Notes: generated by a model not told the origin, from the letters alone. A DNA stretch of 64,000 nt from Cyanobacteria bacterium UBA6446 (GCA_002438405.1 DJOE01000023.1:120074-184073), one strand, 5' to 3'; shown: positions 26,089 to 35,436, numbered from the stretch's first letter. Made by a program: numbers and translations.

Positions 26089-27281
26089 TACTCTTTACCT
26101 GCTTCTTCTTTCTTTGCATAAGTTTTAGAATCAATAATTTTAACTTTTTGTCCGTCTGCTGTTACATTTTGAATACCAGAAACAACAACATTATCAGTCT
26201 TTTTCAATCCGCTATCAACAATCCAATTGTTATTAATAACATCTGAAACTTTAATATCTTTTCTCTCTACAACTTTTAAACCTTTTTTATCTTTTTTGTC
26301 ATTTTTTACGGTCCATACATAATAACCACTCATTGCATCACCCTTTGTACAAGATTGTGGAACAGTCATATAAGAAACTTTTCTTGGGGCAATCAATTTA
26401 ACTTTCATATAATCCCCAGGGACAAGATAGTACTTAGAATTGTCAAAAGTTGCTCTCATTTCGACAGAACCTGAATTTTGGTCAATTTTATTATCTACAA
26501 AATCAATTGTACCAATTTTGTCATACCAACTTCCATTTTCAAATTGAACCTTAACTTGAACATCTTTAAATCTATCACTTGCCTTTAACAATTTTACAAA
26601 ATCACTTGATTTCAAGCTAAACGTAACATACACAGGGTTTGTACTAGAAATATTAACTAAAGAACCTGATGTTGGAGTAACATAATTTCCCTCTGTGATA
26701 TTAACTTTACCAATTCTACCCTCAATTGGAGATTTTATTGAGGTGTAACTTAAATTAACCCTAGCCAAAGCAAGTTTTTGTTGAGCGGCATCAAGTAATG
26801 CTCTATTTTGATTTCTTGCGGCTAAACTTGAATCCACATCAGAATGACTAATTAAATCCTCTTTAATTAATGCATTTGCCCTGTTTAATTCTTGTTGAGA
26901 ATTTTTCAACAATGCACTGTACTGATTTACTGTTGCACTTGAATTATTTACTTCCAATTGATATTCTCTAGGGTCAATTTGAAATAACAATTGACCTTTA
27001 TGAACGAAATCACCCTCTTTGAAGTATTTTTTCAACAAAAATCCCGCAACACGGGCAATTACATCTACTGAATACTTAGCTTCAACTCTGCCTGTTGCTT
27101 CTGCAGAAACATTGATGTTTTTCATTTCAGGATTATCAATAACAACCTCTTTTGGTTGCATCATAGCTTGTCGTTGCAATAACCCCATAAATACTCCAGA
27201 AACTTTATTATATATAATTGGCACAATAATTACCAATAAAATGGCAATCGCCATTTGTTTTCTTGTCATTTTAATTTTCAT
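26088..27281 (-). CDS. RND efflux periplasmic adaptor (membrane fusion protein)
   Basis: 397 residues. An N-terminal membrane anchor (MAIAILLVIIVPIIYNKVSG) is followed by lipoyl halves (SVDVIARVAGFLLKKYFKEG, VNITEGNYVTPTSG), an alpha-hairpin (NSQQELNRANALIKEDLISH) and beta-barrel domains (FSLKSSDFVKLLK, VPGDYMKVKL). Links the RND protein to TolC. I start at 27281 because GGAG lies about 6 nt upstream. First gene of the pump operon; an operator-like palindrome lies 27 nt before its start, and a MarR gene is divergent. Confidence 0.94.
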   Translation of the reverse strand: MKIKMTRKQMAIAILLVIIVPIIYNKVSGVFMGLLQRQAMMQPKEVVIDNPEMKNINVSAEATGRVEAKYSVDVIARVAGFLLKKYFKEGDFVHKGQLLFQIDPREYQLEVNNSSATVNQYSALLKNSQQELNRANALIKEDLISHSDVDSSLAARNQNRALLDAAQQKLALARVNLSYTSIKSPIEGRIGKVNITEGNYVTPTSGSLVNISSTNPVYVTFSLKSSDFVKLLKASDRFKDVQVKVQFENGSWYDKIGTIDFVDNKIDQNSGSVEMRATFDNSKYYLVPGDYMKVKLIAPRKVSYMTVPQSCTKGDAMSGYYVWTVKNDKKDKKGLKVVERKDIKVSDVINNNWIVDSGLKKTDNVVVSGIQNVTADGQKVKIIDSKTYAKKEEAGKE

Positions 27282-27307
27282 ATAGCTCTCCAACTTTACT
27301 AGTACAA

Positions 27308-27323
27308 GGTAGAATTTTCTACC
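27308..27323. promoter_or_regulatory. palindrome, candidate MarR operator
   Basis: GGTAGAA-TT-TTCTACC: 7-bp inverted arms with a 2-bp centre, just upstream of the efflux operon. TAGTACAA also occurs twice in this intergenic region (27300-27307 and 27383-27390). Confidence 0.55.
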
Positions 27324-27345
27324 CTAATAATAAAATATTTATTTT

Positions 27346-27375
27346 TTGATGTCAATTAAGGATTGCATTTATACT
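27346..27375 (+). promoter_or_regulatory. probable marR promoter
   Basis: TTGATG (27346-27351), 18-nt spacer, TATACT (27370-27375). The second TAGTACAA copy lies at the predicted transcription start. Confidence 0.45.
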
Positions 27376-27423
27376 CCATACATAGTACAATTACAATCGA
27401 TACGGGTTGAAAAGGAAACAGGT

Positions 27424-27903
27424 ATGAAAGAAAATTATCCTACATTCAAAGAATTAGAAGAAAATTTAGCTTATCAAATTGACTATACCGCCAATTTTAA
27501 CAAATCTTTCAGACGAGAGTTCCAAGCACAAAAAATTGCAGAATGTTGTAGTCCAGATGAATTTACTATTCTTTACGCTCTTCATTTTGATCCTGATATT
27601 TCACAATCCGAATTGGCAAAACTATTATTTAAAGGAAAAGCTCACGTTGGAAAAATGTTAAATGAAATGGAATCCCGAGGATTGATAAAAAGAGTTGCAG
27701 ACACGAGAAATAACATTATAATCAAACGAAGTGTTGTCACAAAAAAGGGACTTGAAATCTTTGAAAAAGGACACAAAGAATTTTTGAAAATAAAAGAAAA
27801 AATTCATGAAAACTTTTCGAAAGAAGAAATGGGGCAATTCATCAACTACCTAAAAAAATTCAGACAAATTGTATCTACAATAGTTGATGTTAAATTAAAA
27901 TAG
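27424..27903 (+). CDS. MarR-family transcriptional regulator
   Basis: 159 residues. Winged-helix core: CSPDEFTILYALHFDPDIS, SELAKLLFKGKAHVGKMLNEM (recognition helix), ESRGLIKRVADTRNNIIIKR (wing), then a long dimerisation helix. I start at 27424 (MKENYP), with AAGGA upstream; the frame opens at 27346, inside the promoter. Divergent from the RND operon, so it is the likely repressor of the pump and of itself; this is inference from arrangement. Confidence 0.85.
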   Translation: MKENYPTFKELEENLAYQIDYTANFNKSFRREFQAQKIAECCSPDEFTILYALHFDPDISQSELAKLLFKGKAHVGKMLNEMESRGLIKRVADTRNNIIIKRSVVTKKGLEIFEKGHKEFLKIKEKIHENFSKEEMGQFINYLKKFRQIVSTIVDVKLK

Positions 27904-27940
27904 AATAATAATTTTAACAATAACAAATTGACATACAAAT

Positions 27941-27987
27941 TTTACAATCTTTTAAGTTAAGTAGATTCACTTCTTTTAAGTTGTAAA
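27941..27987. promoter_or_regulatory. direct and inverted repeats upstream of the 28071 gene
   Basis: TCTTTTAAGTT occurs twice (27948-27958, 27972-27982), flanked by TTTACAA (27941-27947) and its inverse TTGTAAA (27981-27987). TATAAT lies further down at 28033-28038. A regulator binding site is possible. Confidence 0.35.
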
Positions 27988-28070
27988 GAATTGTTAATGC
28001 AAACATTTTAATGTAGCAATTTTTCCATTTCATATAATTTAATCAAGTTGAAAAACAGAAAGGATTTTAT

Positions 28071-28592
28071 ATGCTAGTTAATTTATCTCAAAACAACAAC
28101 TCTCAATCTTTTGGAATGTCTCTTAAATTAAAGAAAGGTGCAATCAATAAACTTGCGGAGTTAATTCAAGATTCTCCTAACCCAGAAAAGACAGAACAAA
28201 AAGTTATTCAAGAAGTATTAACCCCAATTCAAAAAAGTAAAACAAATGTTTTGGTTGATGATGCTGGTCACGTGTATCTAAATGATGAAACTAGTCATAC
28301 GGTAAAAGAAATATTATCAGGAAATAATATGGAAAAGGTTGGAGAAACTACACTTTCATTTAAAACAATGATTCCAAGTTATGGAAATAGTAGAGAACTT
28401 GTTGATTATAAATCTTGGATAGGAGCAGAATCCGCTAAACAAGAAATTCAAAAAGAACCTGAACTTATACAAAAATTAGCCATTGCTAGAGATTTAGCTA
28501 AAAAATTTGATAGTCAAATAGCTTCAAATGGATATGCCAAAGCAGTAGATAAGAACCCAACAGCTCAAAAACTAAATGAACTTTTTGGTTAA
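28071..28592 (+). CDS. hypothetical protein with N-terminal SFG tag
   Basis: 173 residues. It begins MLVNLSQNNNSQSFGMSLKLKK, with the tag found in other proteins here. The rest is soluble, mixed alpha/beta, without a known motif (VLVDDAGHVYLNDETSH, ELIQKLAIARDLAKKFDSQI). GAAAGGA lies about 7 nt before the ATG; TAGCAAT is at 28014-28020. Followed by a terminator. Function unknown. Confidence 0.6.
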   Translation: MLVNLSQNNNSQSFGMSLKLKKGAINKLAELIQDSPNPEKTEQKVIQEVLTPIQKSKTNVLVDDAGHVYLNDETSHTVKEILSGNNMEKVGETTLSFKTMIPSYGNSRELVDYKSWIGAESAKQEIQKEPELIQKLAIARDLAKKFDSQIASNGYAKAVDKNPTAQKLNELFG

Positions 28593-28621
28593 TATAATAA
28601 GATTTAAAAACAAATAGATAA

Positions 28622-28657
28622 AAAGAGGAACAAACAAATGTTCCTCTTTCGTTTTTA
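28622..28657 (+). terminator. intrinsic terminator
   Basis: 11-bp stem AAAGAGGAACA / TGTTCCTCTTT (28622-28632, 28639-28649), 6-nt loop, then CGTTTTTATT. It may also work for the convergent 28655-32662 gene. Confidence 0.85.
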
Positions 28658-31600
28658 TTCTTTGTTCAAAGATTTAATAACTGTTTTGTTATGCCCGACA
28701 GGTACAGTTGATTTTTCTTTCTTCTTAAACCAAGAAAAAATTGATTTTTTCGCTTTTTTGGCCTTTGCCGGTTTTTCTTTTCTTATTTTTTCTTTTTTAG
28801 TTTTAACAGGCTTTAAAGTTGAAGTTTCCGAAGTTTTATTTTCATAAAGTTCAATATTTTTATTCTTTTGTTTTGGTGTTCTTTTGAATAACTTCTTAAA
28901 TTTATTTTCCTTAACAGGTTTAATGTCTTTTAATGTAGAATCATCAACAACAACAGGTTTAGCCTGATTTACTTTTGCTTTTTGTTCATCAACTTTAGCA
29001 TTTTTATCTTGAACTTTTTGAAGTTTTACGGTTTTAATTTGTTTTGCCTTTTCTTCTGCCTGAACTTTTTTAGCTTCTAATCTTTGTTGTTTTAAGACTT
29101 TAGCTTCTTGTTTTTTAGCAAGTTTTTCTTCCGCTTTTCGAGCATTGAATTCAGCCTTTGCTTTTGCTCTATCTTCAAACAATTGTTTTCTAGCTGCGAG
29201 AGCTTGCACTTTTTCTTGAACTTTTGCCTCTTTAGCTGCCTTTTTAGCTTCAAGAGCAGCTTGTTTTTCCTCAAGTTTTTGTTGTTTTAATTGTGCTAAT
29301 TCTTCAATCTTTTTAGCTTTTTCAGCTTTCTTTGCCTCAATTTTTGCATTCTTATCCGCATCTTTTTGAGCCTTTAACTGCGCAATTTTGTCAAGCTTAA
29401 CTTTTTTCTCCTCAAGCCGAGCTTGTTTATCAGCTTCTTTTTCCAAAACTTCTGCAGCTTTCATATCTTCTTTTGCTTTTAACTTCAATGCTTTTTCTTG
29501 TTGCAACTTAGCTTTAGCTTCGGCTTTTGCCTCTTGTTTTTGTTGCTTTAATTGTTCAATTGCAGCCTTTTTATCAGCTTTTCCTTTTTCTTTTTCTGCT
29601 TTTATTACTGCCTTTTGAGATTCTACGAATTTTTCAACCGTAACATCATCATTTATAACTTCTGAAGTTTCGGTTTCATCAACTTGTTCCTCTCTTTCAT
29701 CAACCTGAGCTTGCGGACGAAGAGCTAGAATTGGTCGCTCTTGTTGTTCTGATACTATTTCATCTGTTTTTGATGCAACAGTTGTTAATGTAGGTTTTTC
29801 AGTTTTTGGGGCTTCCAAATGCGGAACAGTTACAATCGGTACAGAAACAGCTTTTTCTTCTTTTTTATTAGAATTATTATCTTCTGGTAAAACAATTTGA
29901 GCATCATCTTTAACTTCTGCAATTTTAGAAACCTCTGCCGTTTTTGTTTCGTCAACCTGCTCTTTTATATCATTTGCAGTCTTTTCAGAAGTTTGAGCGA
30001 TATCATCGACTTTTGACGAAATCTTCAAACCTGAGAAATTGTTCGCTACATTTTGATTATTAATATTTCCAAACTGTTGATTTGAAAGGACTTTTTCAAC
30101 ATCGGTCATATAATTTTCCGGAGCAAGTTCAATAACTTCATCTGTTTCAGCAATTTTTGGAGCTTGATTATGAACTAAATCAAAATCTTTTGGATTAACA
30201 TCAGCATGTTTTTCAACAACTTTTACAGGTTCAGATTTTTTAACTTCTTTTTCTGTTTTAATTGGTTGTTCCATAGAATCAGCAACTTTTGTTGTCTCAT
30301 CTGGTGTTGTTACAATAATTTGCTCAGTCTTTTCAACTTCTGCAGGCGCAACAGACTTTGAAGCTTCCTGTTCCGGTTGTTGTTCAATAGATTTTTCAAT
30401 AGGCTTTTCAACTTTTATAGTTTCATCTTTTGGATAGGAAACTGTAAAATTTTGAGATGGTTTAATCTCATCTGCAACAACTTTTGTTGGAGTTATCTTA
30501 GGAGCAACACCAAATTCCTTATCTATCGGGAAGTCAGGCATCGTTGCTTCTTGCGAATCATCTTTGGGAGTAACTCCAAATGCTCTATCTATTGGGAAAT
30601 CAGGTTTTGATATAACCAATGAATCACTAGGAAGTTGAGTTGCTGATTTTTCTTCGTTCTTTTCTTCTGTTCTAGAAACTTGTTTATCTTCATTCAAAAT
30701 CTCAGAAACTTCCGGAGGCAATTCCGTTGAAACCACAGTTTTTGGCTGAACGGCAATAACATCTTCTTTTGGCTGTTGTACCGATTTATTATCAAATGCA
30801 GCGGTAATAACAGCCCCTAAAGATTGAGATGCCAAAATTTGGGCAATTGAAGTTTGAGAGTCACTTGCGAGCATATCCATTTGACTTGTTGTTGCTTTTA
30901 ACAACGGTTTTGCTTGTACAGGAGAATCTGTTTTAACATCTTGTGGAATCTGAGCTAAAACAATTTGTCTATCTTCGTTTGATAATTTAGATGAATATTT
31001 TTTATAAACATAATCATCAGTTGTAGTCATTTTATAGTCCGGATTTGAATAAACAAAATTTATTCCTAAATCATCAAAAGTTGTTCGAATATAATCAAAT
31101 TGATTATCTATATCATCTAGCGAAATAGTCAAACCTCCTTGTTGAAGCAATTGAGGAAGTCTATTTTTATAAAAAGTTTCAAAATTTTTATAATCATTTA
31201 AAGAAATTACATCTCCGTCCATAGATTTTTTATATGAAGATGCGACATTTTCAACTTGATTTAATTTTGCAATAATAGGATTTTGCAAAGCTTTCATCAA
31301 ATCAGCTTTAACCCCATAACCCTCATCTTGCAACAATTTTGATTTTAAGTAATAAAGATAATTTTGTAATGTTTTTTCTTTTGCAGAAACTGTTCTAACA
31401 TCAGCATTATAAATATCTTCAACCCCACTTTGGATTTTTTCTAAATCTGCAATTGCTTTTTCTTTATCACCTAATTTGTATTGAGCCAATGCCCTCAAAT
31501 ACAATACAGAATTGTAATTTGAAACATGGCGATAAAGAAGTTTTGTACAATCCTCAACTACTGAATTATAATCTCCTTTAATATACTGGGCAATAGCCTT

Positions 31601-32662
31601 GTAATATCTGCTATTATAATCATTTATATTAAACTTAATGGCTTTATTAAAGTTTGCAATTGCTAAATCATTATTACCTAATTGCATTTCGTTTAGCCCA
31701 AGATAGTAATAATATAAATAACAGTTAGGGTTGTATTTCAATGCTTGTTTGAAATAATCAATAGATTTGTTTGCATCATCAGGGCTAAATGTTTTTTCTG
31801 CATTGTTATAATAAATCTGTCCTAAACTTGCCAATGATTCAAAATCGTAAGGATTATATTTTAATGCATTTTTGAATGAATCAATAGCCGAATTTTCTTG
31901 CTCCAATCCAACCATTGAAACACCTACCAAATAGTGACCTAAATAATATTTTGGATAATTAGATGTTAAATATTGAGCCTTATAAATAGCTTCATTAAAA
32001 TGAGAATTTGCAATATCATCAATTGCGCCATAAAGATATTCATCAGCCCCCTTTGGATTTAAAACTTTTCCATATTTTTGCGGACAATTAATTAGTGCAA
32101 TATCAGATTTTTTAGGTTGTGGAAGATAGATATGCGAATTGTATTCTACAGCTTTTGAATATGAAGTTTCGTAAGCAGGGTTATTCAAAGCTTTTTGAGC
32201 ATACATCAATTTCGCATACAAATTACCTAATTCTGGGTTTTGCAATTGTTCTTGCTTATCAGCACCCAAAACAACTGCTCCAAGAACTTTTGTTCCTGTC
32301 AAAAACTTATCATCACTAGCTTTCAAATCAATTGCGGTTTGATAATCATTTTGAGCCAAAACAAATTGTCTTAATGCATAAAAACAATCTCCACGAAGTT
32401 TATATGCTTCATATTTTTTAGGTTTTGAAGTTATATAAGCAGACAAATAGACAATTGCAGATTGATAATCTTTATTATCCATAGACTCAACCGCTTTATC
32501 AAAAGAATCTTTATTCCCTTTGATTTGACCTTGTTGTTCATCTTGAACTTGTGATGAAACCTCTGGAGTTGAAACAACAGTACTATCTTCTGCTTTTACT
32601 ATATTTGAAGCACTAAGTGCCATTAGAAACATAAATATACAAAACTTTTTCTTATTATCCAT
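28655..32662 (-). CDS. giant exported TPR protein with a charged single-helix C-terminus
   Basis: 1335 residues from the ATG at 32662 (signal peptide MDNKKKFCIFMFLMALSASNIVKA, GGGG Shine-Dalgarno). Residues about 35-480 carry around eight TPR units (AIDSFKNALKYNPYDFESLA, SIDYFKQALKYNPNCYLYYY, AIANFNKAIKFNINDYNSRY). A linker holds two near-identical PDFPID-x-x-FGV-x-PK repeats near residue 700. About residues 1050-1270 are almost pure Lys/Glu/Ala/Gln heptads (AKAEAKAKLQQEKALKLKAK), predicted as a long single alpha-helix or coiled coil. The tail is very basic. Probably periplasmic or envelope-spanning scaffold; no catalytic domain seen. Confidence 0.75.
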   Translation of the reverse strand: MDNKKKFCIFMFLMALSASNIVKAEDSTVVSTPEVSSQVQDEQQGQIKGNKDSFDKAVESMDNKDYQSAIVYLSAYITSKPKKYEAYKLRGDCFYALRQFVLAQNDYQTAIDLKASDDKFLTGTKVLGAVVLGADKQEQLQNPELGNLYAKLMYAQKALNNPAYETSYSKAVEYNSHIYLPQPKKSDIALINCPQKYGKVLNPKGADEYLYGAIDDIANSHFNEAIYKAQYLTSNYPKYYLGHYLVGVSMVGLEQENSAIDSFKNALKYNPYDFESLASLGQIYYNNAEKTFSPDDANKSIDYFKQALKYNPNCYLYYYYLGLNEMQLGNNDLAIANFNKAIKFNINDYNSRYYKAIAQYIKGDYNSVVEDCTKLLYRHVSNYNSVLYLRALAQYKLGDKEKAIADLEKIQSGVEDIYNADVRTVSAKEKTLQNYLYYLKSKLLQDEGYGVKADLMKALQNPIIAKLNQVENVASSYKKSMDGDVISLNDYKNFETFYKNRLPQLLQQGGLTISLDDIDNQFDYIRTTFDDLGINFVYSNPDYKMTTTDDYVYKKYSSKLSNEDRQIVLAQIPQDVKTDSPVQAKPLLKATTSQMDMLASDSQTSIAQILASQSLGAVITAAFDNKSVQQPKEDVIAVQPKTVVSTELPPEVSEILNEDKQVSRTEEKNEEKSATQLPSDSLVISKPDFPIDRAFGVTPKDDSQEATMPDFPIDKEFGVAPKITPTKVVADEIKPSQNFTVSYPKDETIKVEKPIEKSIEQQPEQEASKSVAPAEVEKTEQIIVTTPDETTKVADSMEQPIKTEKEVKKSEPVKVVEKHADVNPKDFDLVHNQAPKIAETDEVIELAPENYMTDVEKVLSNQQFGNINNQNVANNFSGLKISSKVDDIAQTSEKTANDIKEQVDETKTAEVSKIAEVKDDAQIVLPEDNNSNKKEEKAVSVPIVTVPHLEAPKTEKPTLTTVASKTDEIVSEQQERPILALRPQAQVDEREEQVDETETSEVINDDVTVEKFVESQKAVIKAEKEKGKADKKAAIEQLKQQKQEAKAEAKAKLQQEKALKLKAKEDMKAAEVLEKEADKQARLEEKKVKLDKIAQLKAQKDADKNAKIEAKKAEKAKKIEELAQLKQQKLEEKQAALEAKKAAKEAKVQEKVQALAARKQLFEDRAKAKAEFNARKAEEKLAKKQEAKVLKQQRLEAKKVQAEEKAKQIKTVKLQKVQDKNAKVDEQKAKVNQAKPVVVDDSTLKDIKPVKENKFKKLFKRTPKQKNKNIELYENKTSETSTLKPVKTKKEKIRKEKPAKAKKAKKSIFSWFKKKEKSTVPVGHNKTVIKSLNKE

Positions 32663-32782
32663 TTTTACCCCGCATAAATTAAGCTCTAACAGGATTATAC
32701 AATAGAAAAGATATTTATTGAAGTTTTTATTACGGAAATTTTTATATTTTAACGGTATAATTAACAAAAAGAGGATAAAAAC

Positions 32783-33325
32783 ATGAAAAGATGCTTTTGG
32801 GTTGATGAAAAATCAGAAATTTATACAAAATATCATGACGAAGAGTGGGGAGTACCTAAACACAACGACCATGACCTATTTGAACTACTAATTTTAGAAT
32901 CTTTTCAAGCCGGATTATCATGGATTACAGTTTTGAAAAAGAGAGAAAATTTTAGAAAAGCATTTGATAATTTTGAGGTAAAAAAAGTTGCGAATTATAA
33001 TGATGAAAAAGTAGCAGAATTGCTCTCCAATTCTGGAATTATAAGGAGCAAAAATAAAATTTTATCCGCAATAAATAACGCAAAAATATTTATTGAAATG
33101 CAAAAAGAATTCGGGAGTTTTTCAAATTACATCTGGAGTTTTACAGATAATAAAGTTATTAAAAATACAACAGGTGAAATTATTACAAGTTCTCCTCTTT
33201 CAGACAAAATTTCTAAAGATTTGAAAAAACGAGGAATGAAATACGTAGGTTCAGTAATTATATATTCTTATCTACAAGCTATTGGTGTAATTGACGACCA
33301 CGACAAAGAGTGTTTCAAGTACTAA
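32783..33325 (+). CDS. tag: DNA-3-methyladenine glycosylase I
   Basis: 180 residues. Tag removes 3-methyladenine from alkylated DNA, the first step of base excision repair. MKRCFWVDEKSEIYTKYHDEEWGVP is the family N-terminus, ESFQAGLSWITVLKKRENFR carries the substrate-pocket Glu/Trp, and the zinc-snap Cys and His are at C4 and in the C-terminal IDDHDKEC. AGAGGA lies before the ATG. A TATAAT element lies at 32756-32761. Single gene. Confidence 0.95.
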   Translation: MKRCFWVDEKSEIYTKYHDEEWGVPKHNDHDLFELLILESFQAGLSWITVLKKRENFRKAFDNFEVKKVANYNDEKVAELLSNSGIIRSKNKILSAINNAKIFIEMQKEFGSFSNYIWSFTDNKVIKNTTGEIITSSPLSDKISKDLKKRGMKYVGSVIIYSYLQAIGVIDDHDKECFKY

Positions 33326-33483
33326 ATCTATGCCCGCAAAGGATTAGAGCTACAAAAATATTAATTTTTTGTAAAATTTTAAAACAAAATAGCAATTTTC
33401 TTTATCTTTTGATTTAAAATTAATGACGGAAAAAATTTTTCACAATAATCTAAAATAAAAATTCGGCAGGAAGATAAAGAAAA

Positions 33484-34032
33484 ATGTCAATAGGTAGTAC
33501 AATTACAAAAGGTTTAAAAGCCTTGGGGAAAAATAACAATCCAGCTTATGTTGTTGTTGCAATTGCAACCGCAAAAGGGATTTGCAGACCATTATTCACT
33601 ATGATGGATAAAAAAGAAGCCCCGGAAACTAAAAAATATGCAGCATTAAGAGAAGGGCTAACCGAAGTTATTGCAATTCCGACATATATAACTTGCGGAG
33701 CTTTAGCAGGTAAAGGTGCAGCGCTTATCAAAGATGCAAAACAAGCTGAAATGGCAAAACATAACCTTAGATTTATCGGAGTTTGTGCAGCCGCATTAGT
33801 TGTTATCCCTGGGTTGTGTTCATTAGTTATTAAACCATTTACTGATATGATTTTCCATAGAGGGAAAAAACCAAATAATGCCGAACAACCGGCAAAACTT
33901 GATGTTACATCAAAAACTCCTAATATTGACATAACAAAGACAGAAACCGTTTCTCCGGTAGAAAAGAAGCAACAACCCTTGCAAAGTGTTAATATTTCAA
34001 GTTTTACAAATTCAGGAATGAGGGTAGGATAA
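33484..34032 (+). CDS. membrane protein of unknown family, first of a paralogous pair
   Basis: 182 residues with two hydrophobic segments (VIAIPTYITCGALAGKGAALI, FIGVCAAALVVIPGLCSLVI) and a polar proline-rich tail. The block AKGICRPLFTMMDKKEAP-ETKKYAALREGL recurs in the next gene as KAIGRPTFILTDKQIDPQTKKFSATKEFL. That shared RPxF...DK...P.TKK(Y/F) signature shows they are paralogues. AGGAAG lies 9 nt upstream of ATG; TAGCAAT at 33390-33396. I do not recognise the family; probably lineage-specific. Confidence 0.6.
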   Translation: MSIGSTITKGLKALGKNNNPAYVVVAIATAKGICRPLFTMMDKKEAPETKKYAALREGLTEVIAIPTYITCGALAGKGAALIKDAKQAEMAKHNLRFIGVCAAALVVIPGLCSLVIKPFTDMIFHRGKKPNNAEQPAKLDVTSKTPNIDITKTETVSPVEKKQQPLQSVNISSFTNSGMRVG

Positions 34033-34033
34033 T

Positions 34034-34651
34034 ATGATTAGTGCAATTCAAAATTTTATTACAAGCCCTGCAATATTTAATGCAACACAAAGTACGGTAA
34101 CACAAGTTACAACAGAAACTTGTTTGAAAGCAATCGGTCGTCCAACATTTATTCTTACAGATAAACAAATCGACCCGCAAACTAAAAAATTCTCAGCAAC
34201 AAAAGAATTTTTATATCAAATTACTTGTTTAGCAATTTATTTAGCTGCAATTACTCCAATTTGTAAAAAAGGAGCTTTTGCTCTAGCTAAAAAAGCATAC
34301 AAAAATGAACCAATTTTCCAAGCTTTTAAAGATTCTGGAGCTTTTATGAAATTCCACAAAATGGATGAAGCAGGAAAAATTGCAAAACTTGCAGAAATGA
34401 ATAAAGCCGCAGGAAACGGAGATAAATTTACTCGTTCAACAATTAACCAAGACAGTGAAAACCTAGCGAGAGGTGTTGTTGAAGCTGGTTCAATGTTCGG
34501 TTCAGTTGCCGGTTTGGCAATTCTTGCACCGATTGTATCTCACCCAATTATTCACCCAGTGATGAAAATGATTGGTATGGATAACCCCAAAAACGCAAAA
34601 CCTAAACAAGATACACAACAACCGGAACAAAAACAAGAGGTTAAAGCTTAA
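34034..34651 (+). CDS. membrane protein of unknown family, second of a paralogous pair
   Basis: 205 residues, starting 1 nt after the previous stop, with its Shine-Dalgarno (GGTAGGA) inside the previous gene. Contains KAIGRPTFILTDKQIDPQTK, then a hydrophobic segment (QITCLAIYLAAITPICKKGAF), a polar loop of about 70 residues and a second hydrophobic segment (GSMFGSVAGLAILAPIVSHP), and a Gln/Lys-rich tail. The topology matches the preceding paralogue, but the loop is longer. Likely forms a heteromer with it. Function unknown. Confidence 0.6.
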   Translation: MISAIQNFITSPAIFNATQSTVTQVTTETCLKAIGRPTFILTDKQIDPQTKKFSATKEFLYQITCLAIYLAAITPICKKGAFALAKKAYKNEPIFQAFKDSGAFMKFHKMDEAGKIAKLAEMNKAAGNGDKFTRSTINQDSENLARGVVEAGSMFGSVAGLAILAPIVSHPIIHPVMKMIGMDNPKNAKPKQDTQQPEQKQEVKA

Positions 34652-34663
34652 TAATTATTCTCG

Positions 34664-35335
34664 CTAATTATTTCCGTTTCTAATCCAAGTTTTATACAAA
34701 CAATTACCTTGCGGACACCAACGACCTTTGTCTATAATATCACGCCAAAATAGAACTGCATCTACAGTATCCGGATAAATAGTGTTAGGCTCTAAACTAT
34801 TTCCAAATCGCATTACAAACCTATCTCTTCCAAGCTGATTGGGTTTTCTTTTTCCATTTACATCAATTACAATGGGAAATTCACGGGTAGAATATAAATA
34901 ATATGCTACACCATTTGTATCAACAAATGCATAATCATCTTTTCCACAACCAAGCCAATTAGGAGCACCACCACGGAATGCTCCAGCTTCTCCATCTTCA
35001 CAAGCCCAACAAGCACTATTATCTCCATCAAAACACGTTATTGGGGCATTATAATATTGAGAAATATATTTAAAAATGTCTCCAATATTTGCTATCGGAG
35101 TAGAGCCATCGTCCCCTATCCTAGGATCTAGTGACAAATCAGCATTATCATCTTCTTGAGCATATTTCATCGCTTGGTTTAGAGAACTATAGACCTTTTT
35201 ATAAATCGTTCGATATTGCATTTCTTTACATTTTGTTATTAATCCAGGAATAGTTAAAGCTGCAACAACACCAATAATTCCAAGAGTTATTAATACTTCC
35301 GCAAGAGTAAAAGCAAATAATTTTTTCATTTTCAT
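34664..35335 (-). CDS. prepilin-like secreted protein, divergent from an XRE gene
   Basis: 223 residues. The leader is short and basic (MKMKKLFA) before FTLAEVLITLGIIGVVAALT with Glu at +5, the class III signal. The globular part has several cysteines (CFDGDNSACWACEDG, GCGKDDYAF, CPQGNC) and IDVNGKRKPNQLGRDRF, shared with the 16001 protein. GGAG lies 6 nt before the ATG. Its promoter (TTGACG-N17-TATACT) is covered by a 32-bp near-palindrome shared with the divergent XRE gene. Confidence 0.87.
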   Translation of the reverse strand: MKMKKLFAFTLAEVLITLGIIGVVAALTIPGLITKCKEMQYRTIYKKVYSSLNQAMKYAQEDDNADLSLDPRIGDDGSTPIANIGDIFKYISQYYNAPITCFDGDNSACWACEDGEAGAFRGGAPNWLGCGKDDYAFVDTNGVAYYLYSTREFPIVIDVNGKRKPNQLGRDRFVMRFGNSLEPNTIYPDTVDAVLFWRDIIDKGRWCPQGNCLYKTWIRNGNN

Positions 35336-35387
35336 ATAGCTCCAGTCGTTATTACAATATTTTAGTCATTTTAAAGTCTATATGTTC

Positions 35388-35427
35388 AGTATAGCATATT
35401 GTCGTTATAACGTCAATATGCTAATAT
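35388..35427. promoter_or_regulatory. overlapping divergent promoters with a shared 32-bp near-palindrome
   Basis: Palindrome 35392-35423: TAGCATATTG-T-CGTTATAACG-T-CAATATGCTA, symmetric at all but one base pair. Minus promoter for the prepilin-like gene: TTGACG (35416-35411), 17 nt, TATACT (35393-35388). Plus promoter for the XRE gene: TTGTCG (35399-35404), 17 nt, TAATAT (35422-35427), starting next to the ATG. A protein bound here would block both promoters. Confidence 0.75.
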
Positions 35428-35436
35428 TACGACATT

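Noticed and set aside
28990..29640. Low-complexity DNA in the charged-helix region as a tandem repeat or mobile element
   Set aside because: It is coding and open throughout; the repetition is of Lys/Glu/Ala codons, not exact DNA units.
33546..33932. A 128-codon minus-strand open frame
   Set aside because: Shadow of the membrane protein gene at 33484, with no ribosome site.
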